Positions 1 through 7,253 of a DNA stretch of 64,000 nt are shown here, piece by piece. Position numbers and translations under genes: made by a program. This stretch comes from Streptomyces griseofuscus. Its GTDB lineage: Bacteria > Actinomycetota > Actinomycetes > Streptomycetales > Streptomycetaceae. The stretch covers positions 7,873,001 through 7,937,000 of the forward strand of contig NZ_CP051006.1 of NCBI RefSeq assembly GCF_014673495.1. Direction: 5' to 3'. Numbering within the stretch: position 1 is the first letter of the stretch; every line of letters starts with the position of its first letter. The notes beneath the pieces are model-generated. The model was not told where the DNA came from. It searched no databases and worked only from the letters and a program-made list of their open reading frames with translations.

Positions 1-2
1 TG

Positions 3-485
3 ACGCATCGCGCCGTCGACCGTGCGGCGGAGCTGCCCGCCGGCACCACCTCCGCCTACTACCGCACCCGCCAGGCGCTGGTGACCGCGCTGGTACGCCG
101 TCTGGTGGCCCTCGACCAGGCGGAACTGGAGCAGCTGGGTGAACTGCTGCCGGTGCCCCGGTCTGCCGCCGAACTGGCCGCCGGAATCGGCGAGTTGATC
201 CAGGCGCGGCTCACCGGGGAGGGCCGTCGCCGTACGCTCGCGCGCTACGCCTGCGCCGTGGAGAGCGTCCATGACCCCGCGCTGCGCGAAATTCTCGTGC
301 CGCGCGAGAACCGGGCGCGGCGCTCGGTGTGCGACTTCCTCGCGGCTCAGGGCGTGGCGGACGCGGAGGAGCGGACGGTCTGGCTGCTGCTCTGCGTGGA
401 CGGGCTCGTCTTCGACCGGCTGGTGAACGGCGGCGGAGTCCGGGAGGAGGAGATCACCGGGCTGGTGGCCGCGGCGCTGCGGTGA
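3..485 (+). CDS. TetR-family transcriptional regulator, N-terminus cut by the window edge
   Basis: The frame is open to the left edge, so the true start lies outside; the GTG at 81 is internal and not a start. The first visible residues contain AAELPAGTTSAYYRTRQAL, which fits the second half of a TetR helix-turn-helix. The remaining 130 or so residues are a helical effector-binding domain of the usual length. The protein would bind a promoter and be released by a small ligand; nothing here tells which. The next gene is convergent, so the target is probably upstream of the window. The family is fairly sure; the ligand is unknown. Confidence 0.8.
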   Translation, partial: THRAVDRAAELPAGTTSAYYRTRQALVTALVRRLVALDQAELEQLGELLPVPRSAAELAAGIGELIQARLTGEGRRRTLARYACAVESVHDPALREILVPRENRARRSVCDFLAAQGVADAEERTVWLLLCVDGLVFDRLVNGGGVREEEITGLVAAALR

Positions 486-608
486 ATGTCTCGCCCGGCC
501 GCCCCGGGCAACACGATGGCGGCGCCGCCTCCACGGAGCGGGCTGATGAGCGACGTCCACCTGTTCGATGGAACAGGTGATCCCACGTTCGGGTCACGTC
601 GAGGCCGC

Positions 609-1790
609 TCAGGGCGGTACGGCCCGCAGCGCCTTCAGTACCGCCCACACCACCGAGATCAGCGGCACCGCGACGATCGCGCCGATCACCCCGGCCACGA
701 TGCTGCCCGCGATCACCGACACGGCGACGACCAGCGGATGCAGCTGGACCGCCCAGCTCATCACCACGGGATGCAGCACATGCCCCTCCAGTTGGCCGAT
801 CACCACGATCAGCGCCAGCACGGCCAGGGCGGTGAGCGGCCCCCGCCCGGCCAGCGCGACCACCGTGGCGACCGCGAGCGCCACCGGCGAGCCCACCAGC
901 GGCACGAACGCGGCGAAGAACTCCAGCAGGGTCAGCGGCAGCGCGAGCGGCACCCGCAGCAACAGCAGCGCCACGCCCACCAGGACGGCGTTGGTGGCGG
1001 CCACGATGATGATGCCGCGGGTGTACCCGGCGAAGGTCCGCCAGGCGGCTCGTCCCGCCCGGTCCCAGGCCGTACGCGCCCCGGCCGGCAGCAGTTCCGC
1101 GCGCGCCCAGGCCCACAGCCGCTCCCCGGAGTGGATGAAGAACACCGAGGCGAACAGCGCCAGCGCCCCGCCGGTCACCAGCTCCACCACCCGGCCGAGT
1201 CCGCTGACGGCGCTGCTGAGCAGGTTGGAGCGGTGTGCGGTGAGGTAGTGGGTGAACTGGCGTTCCAGCGCGGAGAGTCGGCCGGGGCTGAGCCGGAACG
1301 GCGGCCGTTGGAGCCACTCCTCGATCCGGTGCACACCACCGCGGAACTCGCCCGCGAGCCGGGGCGACTCGCCCGCCACCGCGTTGCCGACCAGCGCGAG
1401 CAGCGTGAGGAGCACCAGCAGGCTGCCGACCAGCGCGACGGCGACGGCCAGCGGCCTGGGCAGGATGCGGTTCAGCAGGTCGGCGAGCGGGCGCAGCACC
1501 GAGGTGATGACCAGCGCCAGGAACAGGGCGACGGCGATCAGCTGGAAGCTGCCGAGGACGATGAACACGCCGTAGACGACGATGCCGACGAGGATGAGCC
1601 GCCAGGCGTAGGCCGCGGCGACCCGCAGCCAGGGCACGGTGCGTTCGGTCACCGGCTCCGACGGCTCGGGGCGCGGGGAGGCCGCGAGCCGCACGGAGTA
1701 GGCGGGCCGCACCGTGTACGCGGGCCGGCTGCCGAGCCCGGCCCGGCGCCCGCCGCTTGGCCCGGCCGCCCGCCGCCGCGCATCGCCCAC
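609..1790 (-). CDS. AI-2E transporter family (UPF0118) membrane protein
   Basis: A 393-residue polytopic membrane protein. After a basic, proline-rich N-terminus of about 60 residues come two hydrophobic segments (LILVGIVVYGVFIVLGSFQL region), a long extracytoplasmic loop with amphipathic helices, then a hydrophobic C-terminal half with a glycine- and valine-rich end (VIAGSIVAGVIGAIVAVPL). This is the arrangement of the AI-2E/PerM exporter family. The open frame runs far upstream, but GTG at 1790 has GGGAG five bases before it and gives the family's usual length. Substrates of this family are poorly defined, so quorum-signal export should not be assumed. It stands alone. Confidence 0.8.
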   Translation of the reverse strand: MGDARRRAAGPSGGRRAGLGSRPAYTVRPAYSVRLAASPRPEPSEPVTERTVPWLRVAAAYAWRLILVGIVVYGVFIVLGSFQLIAVALFLALVITSVLRPLADLLNRILPRPLAVAVALVGSLLVLLTLLALVGNAVAGESPRLAGEFRGGVHRIEEWLQRPPFRLSPGRLSALERQFTHYLTAHRSNLLSSAVSGLGRVVELVTGGALALFASVFFIHSGERLWAWARAELLPAGARTAWDRAGRAAWRTFAGYTRGIIIVAATNAVLVGVALLLLRVPLALPLTLLEFFAAFVPLVGSPVALAVATVVALAGRGPLTALAVLALIVVIGQLEGHVLHPVVMSWAVQLHPLVVAVSVIAGSIVAGVIGAIVAVPLISVVWAVLKALRAVPP

Positions 1791-2078
1791 CGTCGCTCCC
1801 GTCCCACGCTCCTGGAAGCACCGTAAGCACACCCCCGCCCACCCGGCCCGTCCAGCGCCCGCGCCCGGGTCACACGCCGCCCACGAAGTGACCGCCCGCC
1901 GGGCCCCGGTGTCCGGCGCCCGCCAGGAGATGTGGCGGGGGCCGAGTGATGTGACAGTGGACGTGGGCCACGCGGCCCTGGCGCGAACGGCGGTCACGGG
2001 ACCTTCACAGCTCTCCACGGTGGGCGGGTTCGCGTCGGGGCACTCGCGGGGTGTCGTCGGCCAGGAGGTGTGCCTCCA

Positions 2079-2228
2079 GTGATCACCGTCGCGGTTCTGC
2101 TGCTCCCCGTTCTCAGCCTTCTGCTCTTCGGTCTCGACCAGGTCGAGGACCGATGGGTGACCCGCCCCTCGAAGCCCAGTACCGCCCGCGTGCGCAGACG
2201 CCGCCGGGCCAGGCCCGAGCATCGCTGA
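2079..2228 (+). CDS. Small single-span membrane protein, 49 residues
   Basis: GTG at 2079 is preceded by AGGAGG at 2063-2068. The product opens with a clean hydrophobic helix (MITVAVLLLPVLSLLLFGL, residues 1-19), then an acidic turn (DQVEDRW) and a strongly basic tail rich in arginine. This layout, including the GxDxVEDR stretch after the helix, recalls small membrane proteins I have seen in other Streptomyces, but no function is known to me. It is too short for most gene finders. It stands 460 bases before mgtC on the same strand. Confidence 0.6.
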   Translation: MITVAVLLLPVLSLLLFGLDQVEDRWVTRPSKPSTARVRRRRRARPEHR

Positions 2229-2688
2229 CCGTCTGGGGCGCCGGACCAGGCGCCCCTGTCCGACCGCCGCCACCCGTGCCGCGCGCCCGCCGTCCGCTCG
2301 GTCAGTTCCGGGGCCGGCGCGGTGTCCAGGACCTCTATGACGGCGGCGGCGTCCCGCAGCGCGGTGTCCTCGCGGGCGTCCGGGCCCCGTGCCCGTGATC
2401 GCCGGGCACCCGATCCCCGGGCGCCGGACATCGCCTCCGCGTCAGCCGCCCGCCGCACCGCGTCGGCCATGTCCGGCGGCAACTGGGCGAGTGCCCGCAT
2501 CTTTCCGACCATCTTCCCCGTGCCGCACGAAGCCTCGTCGGCGCGGGGCTGCCAAGGCCGAGTCCCCCTCTCCCGGTCGGCGGATGGCCGACGGGCGCCG
2601 AGCGGAACGGGCCGGTAGCGTCAGGAGACCACCTCGGGGGTAGACGCCAGCGGCAGGACGAATCGGCGCGATGAGATGAGAGGCGTGC
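2229..2688. other. 460-base stretch with no convincing gene
   Basis: Several frames are open on both strands as expected in GC-rich DNA. The best is a leftward frame 1994-2512 whose first 70 residues (MVGKMRALAQLPPDMADAVR and onward) have plausible codon use, but it runs antisense through the small gene at 2079-2228, dissolves into arginine-rich low-complexity sequence and matches no family I recognise. It may be a decayed gene. The last 100 bases probably hold the mgtC promoter and leader. Confidence 0.35.
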
Positions 2689-3426
2689 ATGGCGGGAGTG
2701 TGGCTGGCGGCACCGTTGTGGGACATACACAACGGCCAGGGACCCAGACAGCTGGCCGAGCTGGGACTCGCGCTGGTGCTGTCGACTTTGATCGGCTGGG
2801 AGCGCGCGGCCCAGCAGAAGAGCGCGGGCCTGCGCACCCACACCCTGGTCGGCATCGCCAGCGCGCTGATGATGGAGGTCTCCCAGCACGGGTTCACCGC
2901 GGTGCTCGGCCTGGAGCACGTCTCCTTCGACCCCTCCCGCGTCGCCGCCCAGATCGTCTCCGGCATCGGCTTCATCGGCGGTGGTCTGATCTTCGTACGG
3001 CGGGACGCGGTACGGGGCCTGACGACCGCCGCGACCGTCTGGCTGACCTGCGCCGTCGGCATGGCCTGCGGCGGCGGGCTGCCCGTGCTCGCGCTTGCGG
3101 TCACGGCGCTGCACTTCCTGGTGGTGCGCGGCTACTCCTACTTCTCCGTCCGGCTGGTCCCCGGCGCGACCGCCGCCGCCTTCGAGGCCCGGCTGACCTA
3201 CCGCACCGGCACCGCCCTGCTGCCCCGCCTGATGGAGACCTGCACCCGGCTCGGCTTCCGCATCGTCCAGGTCAAACTCGAACGACTACCGGGCCGTACG
3301 GACGACGCCGCCCGCGTCCTCCTCGAACTGGAGGGCACCCAGGACCCGGCCCGGCTGACCTCGGAGCTGTTCCAGGACGAGGGCGTGCTCGACATTGAAC
3401 TGATCCCGGCGTCCGACGAGGAGTGA
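2689..3426 (+). CDS. mgtC: MgtC/SapB family membrane protein
   Basis: A 245-residue protein with the MgtC signature. An N-terminal amphipathic stretch leads to LGLALVLSTLIGWERAAQQK, where the Gly-Trp-Glu-Arg motif is typical, then SAGLRTHTLVGIASAL and the GIGFIGGGLIF glycine-rich helix. A cytoplasmic ACT-like C-terminal domain follows from about residue 160. Family members sit in the inner membrane and are tied to growth at low Mg2+ and, in pathogens, to control of the F-type ATP synthase. GAGAGG lies just before the ATG. Its last 141 bases overlap the convergent DUF1360 gene. Confidence 0.85.
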   Translation: MAGVWLAAPLWDIHNGQGPRQLAELGLALVLSTLIGWERAAQQKSAGLRTHTLVGIASALMMEVSQHGFTAVLGLEHVSFDPSRVAAQIVSGIGFIGGGLIFVRRDAVRGLTTAATVWLTCAVGMACGGGLPVLALAVTALHFLVVRGYSYFSVRLVPGATAAAFEARLTYRTGTALLPRLMETCTRLGFRIVQVKLERLPGRTDDAARVLLELEGTQDPARLTSELFQDEGVLDIELIPASDEE

Positions 3427-3921
3427 CGCTGAGTCCTCCTCGGTCTGCTGCGTCCATGTCCAGGCGTACTGGAGCCAGTCCGCCACGGTCAGCGCGCCGA
3501 AGCCGCCGCAGGCCAGACGGGTCAGCCGGGGCGCGGCCGCGTAGGAGCACACCAGCGTCCCGGCGGCCCAGGCGGAGACGCAGAACGGGCAGGACAGCAG
3601 GTCGCCGACGGCACGCCGCAGGCCTCGGCCGCGCGGCTCGTCCAGGACCTCGTTCGCCTCGCCCTCGCCGATGCGGCGGGTGAAGGGGGCCCGCACGAAG
3701 CTGGTCACCTTGTCCCGGGCCAGCAGCCTGGACGCCTTGTAGGTGGCGGTGCCGAGCAGGACGACGTCCCACGGCGGCACCCGCTCGGGCAGCCGTACGC
3801 CCCGCTGCCGGGCCAGCAGCGCGAACGCGCCGGTGCCCGCCGCGAACGCGGAGGCGAGGACGGCGTAGCCGGCGAGCGGTACCTCGCCTCGCTCGTCGTA
3901 GTGTGCGGCGTCCGTCGTCAT
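3286..3921 (-). CDS. DUF1360 family membrane protein with antisense-derived C-terminal extension
   Basis: A 211-residue protein from an ATG with GGAGG nine bases upstream. Residues 1-165 match DUF1360 (YkyB-like) membrane proteins: hydrophobic start (PLAGYAVLASAFAAGTGAFA), LLGTATYKASRLLARDKVTSFVRAPF compactly followed by an acidic segment, LLSCPFCVSAWAAGTLV with two cysteines, and WLQYAWTWTQQTEED. Family members usually end near this last motif; here the frame continues 47 residues into the complement of mgtC. The tail is hydrophilic and probably a readthrough product of a lost stop. It is divergent from hypX, 177 bases away. Function is unknown. Confidence 0.75.
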   Translation of the reverse strand: MTTDAAHYDERGEVPLAGYAVLASAFAAGTGAFALLARQRGVRLPERVPPWDVVLLGTATYKASRLLARDKVTSFVRAPFTRRIGEGEANEVLDEPRGRGLRRAVGDLLSCPFCVSAWAAGTLVCSYAAAPRLTRLACGGFGALTVADWLQYAWTWTQQTEEDSASLLVGRRDQFNVEHALVLEQLRGQPGRVLGALQFEEDAGGVVRTAR

Positions 3922-3954
3922 GGGGCCTCCAGTCGGTCGGCTCAGCCGAGGGCA

Positions 3955-3968
3955 GGGACCGAGTTCCC
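3955..3968. promoter_or_regulatory. DevR/OsdR-like box before hypX
   Basis: GGGAC-CGAG-TTCCC followed by GAA. The half-sites and four-base spacer match the mycobacterial DevR (DosR) box, whose core is GGGAC-N4-GTCCC, at nine of ten half-site positions. It lies in the divergent spacer between the DUF1360 gene and hypX and could control the maturation operon. It is a pattern match only. Confidence 0.4.
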
Positions 3969-4098
3969 GAAGGGGGCGGCGCGACACGGCACGGATCCCG
4001 CTCGCGCGGTCCGGATGGCGCAAGGGCGCCGCGCGGCGGGGGTGAATCCCCGTGGCGGTCCTTCGCGGGGCGCGCCGCAGGGGTGAGCATGCCGCGTC

Positions 4099-5847
4099 AT
4101 GGACATCCTGCTCGTGGCCAGCGCGTTCAACAGCCTCTGCCAGCGTGTGTACGCCGAACTGTCCGACCGGGGGCACCGCGTGGACGTCGTCCTGGCAGCG
4201 CAGGGCCCGGAGCCGGTGCGGGCCGCCGTACGGGAGCGGACCCCGGACCTCGTGATCGCCCCGATGCTCACGACCGCCCTGCCGGAGGACGTGTGGCGGG
4301 AGCACACCTGTCTGATCGTGCATCCGGGACCGCCCGGCGACCGGGGGCCCTCCGCGCTGGACTGGGCCGTCGCCGCCGAAGCGACGGAGTGGGGCGTCAC
4401 CGTGCTCCAGGCCGAGGCCGGGATGGACGCGGGACCCGTCTGGGCGGACGAGCCGTTCCGGGTGGCGCCGGTCGGCAAGAGCGACCTGTACCGCAACGAG
4501 GTCGCCGACGCCGCCGTCACCGCCGTCCTCACGGCCGTACGCCGGCACACGGAGGGCGCGTTCAAGCCCCGTCCGCAGAGCGACCCCGCGATCGACGTCG
4601 TCCGGCGGGACCCCTTCCGCCAGGAGCGGCGCCGCGTCGACTGGGCGCACGACGACACCGCCACGGTGCTGCGCAAGCTGCGCGGCGCCGACTCCCGGCC
4701 CGGCGTCCTCGACGAACTCCTCGGCCGGGAGCTGTTCCTGCACGGCGGGCATCCCGAGGACGAACTGCGCGGCCGGCCCGGCGAACTGCTGGCCCGCCGC
4801 GCGGGAGCGGTCTGCCGGGCCACCCGGGACGGCGCGGTCTGGATCCCGGAACTGCGCCCGCGCAAGAACTCCGGCGACCCGGCGCCCTTCCGCCGCCCCG
4901 CCGCCGCGGTCCTCGCCGCCCTGGACCCCGGCCTCGAACTCCCCGACCTCCCGGCCCCGTTGGAGCTGCCCCAGGACCGGTGCACCTACACCGACATCCG
5001 CTACCGGCAGCACGGTGACGTCGGGCTGCTGAGCTTCTCCTTCCCCGGCGGCGCGATGAGCACCGACCAGTGCCGCCGGCTGCTCGCCGCCTACGAGCAC
5101 GCGCTCACCCGCCCCACCAGGGTCCTGGTGCTCGGCGGGCCGCGCGACTTCTTCTCCAACGGCATCCATCTCAACGTCATCGAGGCGGCCGCCGATCCGG
5201 GGCAGGAGTCCTGGGTCAACCTCAACGCCATGGACGACCTGGTGGAGGCGGTCCTGCGCACCACCGACCGGCTGGTGGTGGCCGCCCTCGCCGGCAACGC
5301 GGCCGCGGGCGGCGCGCTGCTCGCCCTCGCCGCCGACCAGGTCTGGAGCCGCACCGGCACGGTCCTCAACCCGCACTACCGGCGCATGGGCCTGTACGGC
5401 TCCGAGTTCTGGACGTACACCCTGCCCCGCCGCGTCGGCGAGGACGAGGCCCGCCGGCTGACCGAGGAGGCGCTGCCGGTGAGCGCGGCGAACGCCGAAC
5501 GGATCGGCCTGGTGGACCGGCTCGTACCGGCCGCGCCGGGGGAGTTCGCCGCGGCGGTGGAACGGCTCGCGGCCACCCTCGCCACCGCCCCCGATCTGGA
5601 CCGCCGTATCGCCGCGAAGGCGTCCGCCCGCGCCGCCGACGAACGGCACCAACCTCTCGCCACGTACCGGCGGGCCGAACTGACCCGTATGCACGCCCTG
5701 TTCTTCGACCCGCACGCCCCCTACCACGCCCTGCGCGCGGCCTTCGTCCGCAAGACCCCGAGCGGCTCGACCCGCCCGCTGGCCGCACCGCCCGACCCCC
5801 GGCAGCCGCTCACCGGCCGCACCGCCCCCGCCGGAGCCCCGCGATGA
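4099..5847 (+). CDS. hypX: Hydrogenase maturation factor HypX (CO ligand synthesis)
   Basis: 582 residues with the two-domain HypX/HoxX design. Residues 1 to about 280 form a formyltransferase-like domain (MDILLVASAFNSLCQRVYAE, then HPGPPGDRGPSALDW at 75-89). The C-terminal part is an enoyl-CoA hydratase/crotonase fold with an oxyanion-hole-like LAGNAAAGGALLALAADQ and HYRRMGLYGSEFWTYTLPRR. In Ralstonia and Aquifex homologues the protein takes the formyl group of 10-formyl-THF via formyl-CoA and releases CO, the active-site iron ligand under aerobic conditions. It is the first gene of the maturation operon and overlaps the protease gene by ATGA. The ribosome site is weak (AGGGGTGA, 13 bases upstream). 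Confidence 0.92.
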   Translation: MDILLVASAFNSLCQRVYAELSDRGHRVDVVLAAQGPEPVRAAVRERTPDLVIAPMLTTALPEDVWREHTCLIVHPGPPGDRGPSALDWAVAAEATEWGVTVLQAEAGMDAGPVWADEPFRVAPVGKSDLYRNEVADAAVTAVLTAVRRHTEGAFKPRPQSDPAIDVVRRDPFRQERRRVDWAHDDTATVLRKLRGADSRPGVLDELLGRELFLHGGHPEDELRGRPGELLARRAGAVCRATRDGAVWIPELRPRKNSGDPAPFRRPAAAVLAALDPGLELPDLPAPLELPQDRCTYTDIRYRQHGDVGLLSFSFPGGAMSTDQCRRLLAAYEHALTRPTRVLVLGGPRDFFSNGIHLNVIEAAADPGQESWVNLNAMDDLVEAVLRTTDRLVVAALAGNAAAGGALLALAADQVWSRTGTVLNPHYRRMGLYGSEFWTYTLPRRVGEDEARRLTEEALPVSAANAERIGLVDRLVPAAPGEFAAAVERLAATLATAPDLDRRIAAKASARAADERHQPLATYRRAELTRMHALFFDPHAPYHALRAAFVRKTPSGSTRPLAAPPDPRQPLTGRTAPAGAPR

Positions 5848-6437
5848 CCGCCCCCCTCCTGGTCGCCGGTGTCGGCAACATCTTCCTCGCCGACGACGCC
5901 TTCGGACCCGAGGTGATCCGCGCCCTCGAACAGCGGCCGCTGGCCCCTGAGGTACAGGCGCGGGTGCGGGTGCGGGACTACGGCATCCGCGGCCTCGACC
6001 TCGCCTACGACCTGCTCGGCGGCTGCGTCACCGCCGTACTCGTGGACGCCGCCCGGCGCGGGCAGCGGCCCGGGACGCTGTCCCTGATCGAGGCCGAACC
6101 CCCCGACGGCACCGTCGCGCCGGAGGCGCACGGCATGGATCCGGCGAAGGTGCTGGCCCTGGCCACCCACCTGGGCGAGGAGCCGCTGCCCCGGGTCCTG
6201 GTGCTGGCCTGCGAGCCGGAGGTGCTGCCCGCCGGGGACGAGGACATCCTGCCCGGGCTCAGCGCGGCCGTGCGCGCCGCCGTCGCACCCGCCGTCACCG
6301 CGCTGCACGCGCTCGTCCCGCTGCTGCTGGCCGACCCGGCCGCACCGGCCGCCGCATTGGGCCGCTCGATGGAAAACGGCCCGCCGCACCCGGCTGCGCT
6401 GCCCGCCCACACGCCCGCGACGGCCGAAGATCGGTGA
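5844..6437 (+). CDS. Hydrogenase large-subunit maturation endopeptidase (HyaD/HybD family)
   Basis: 197 residues. The N-terminus VAGVGNIFLADDAFG is the family motif. By comparison with E. coli HybD the nickel-sensing residues would be Asp18 (Glu16 in HybD), Asp68 in VLVDAAR and His96 in EAHGMDP. The enzyme recognises nickel in the nearly finished large subunit and removes its C-terminal peptide, which here would be the 22 residues after His575. The Glu-to-Asp change at the first ligand is notable. The last 40 residues are a low-complexity proline/alanine tail beyond the family fold. It overlaps hypX by four bases; hypB starts 60 bases on. Confidence 0.9.
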   Translation: MTAPLLVAGVGNIFLADDAFGPEVIRALEQRPLAPEVQARVRVRDYGIRGLDLAYDLLGGCVTAVLVDAARRGQRPGTLSLIEAEPPDGTVAPEAHGMDPAKVLALATHLGEEPLPRVLVLACEPEVLPAGDEDILPGLSAAVRAAVAPAVTALHALVPLLLADPAAPAAALGRSMENGPPHPAALPAHTPATAEDR

Positions 6438-6497
6438 CACCCGGGCCGCGCGGGACGCGGCCCGGGGCCCAGCCGCCGAACCCGAGGAGCAGCGCCC

Positions 6498-7253
6498 ATG
6501 TGCCGGTCCGACGTCCGACAGGCCGTCCTGGCGAAGAACGACGACCTCGCCGCGCGCCTGCGCGAGGAACTGGCGGAACAGGGGGTGGCCGTCGTCAACC
6601 TGCTGTCCAGCCCGGGGAGCGGCAAGACCGAACTGCTCGGCCGGATGCTCGCCGACGCGGTGGCGCGGGGCGTGCCCGTGGCCGCGCTCACCGCCGACCT
6701 GGCCACCGAGAACGACGCCACCCGGCTCGCCCGCTCCGGCGCCCCCGTCCAGCAGGTCCTCACCGACGGGCTCTGCCACCTGGAGGCCCGCCAGGTGCGC
6801 GAACGGCTCGCGGGCTGGCTGCCCGAGGACACCTCGGTGCTCTTCGTGGAGAACGTCGGCAATCTGGTCTGCCCGGCCTCCTACGACCTCGGCGAGAACC
6901 TGCGGATCGTGCTGATGGCGGTCACCGAGGGTGAGGACAAACCGCTGAAGTACCCGACCGCGTTCGGCTCCGCCCATGTCGTCGTCATCACCAAGACCGA
7001 CCTCGCCGAGGCCGCGGGATTCGACGAGAGCACGTTCCGCGCGAACGTTCACCGGGTCAACCCGGGGGTGGAGATCGTACGGTCCTGCGCCCGCACCGGC
7101 GACGGCGTCGGCACCGTCCTCGACCGCGCCCTCGCCGCCCGCGACGGCGCCCCCGCGCACCGGCCGCCGCTCGCCCCGCATCCGCACGGACACGACCACA
7201 CGCACGCGTACGAACGCCCCCACCAGCACACCGAGTCCGCGCCCGTCGCATGA
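6498..7253 (+). CDS. hypB: Hydrogenase nickel incorporation GTPase HypB
   Basis: 251 residues. The P-loop SSPGSGKT is at 37-44, ENVGNLVCPASYDLGE forms the metal/switch region with its conserved cysteine, and TKTDLAEAAG is the guanine-specificity motif. HypB uses GTP to pass nickel with HypA to the large-subunit precursor. It lacks the N-terminal CxxCGC high-affinity site and the usual N-terminal histidine stretch; instead eight histidines cluster in the C-terminal tail (HPHGHDHTH and PHQH). AGGAGCAGC precedes the ATG. Its stop overlaps the hypF start (ATGA). Confidence 0.95.
   Translation: MCRSDVRQAVLAKNDDLAARLREELAEQGVAVVNLLSSPGSGKTELLGRMLADAVARGVPVAALTADLATENDATRLARSGAPVQQVLTDGLCHLEARQVRERLAGWLPEDTSVLFVENVGNLVCPASYDLGENLRIVLMAVTEGEDKPLKYPTAFGSAHVVVITKTDLAEAAGFDESTFRANVHRVNPGVEIVRSCARTGDGVGTVLDRALAARDGAPAHRPPLAPHPHGHDHTHAYERPHQHTESAPVA

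Noticed and set aside
1994..2512. 172-residue leftward open frame
   Set aside because: Only its first 70 residues have gene-like composition, it runs antisense through the better-supported small gene at 2079 and shows no known domain.
4031..4092. Possible riboswitch before hypX (GGGGGTGAATCCCC segment)
   Set aside because: No cobalamin or nickel-cobalt riboswitch core could be matched; it is only a local hairpin-prone GC stretch.
3922..5727. Upstream part of the 813-residue leftward frame that ends at 3286
   Set aside because: It is the antisense of hypX; only 3286-3921 of that frame is a gene (DUF1360).
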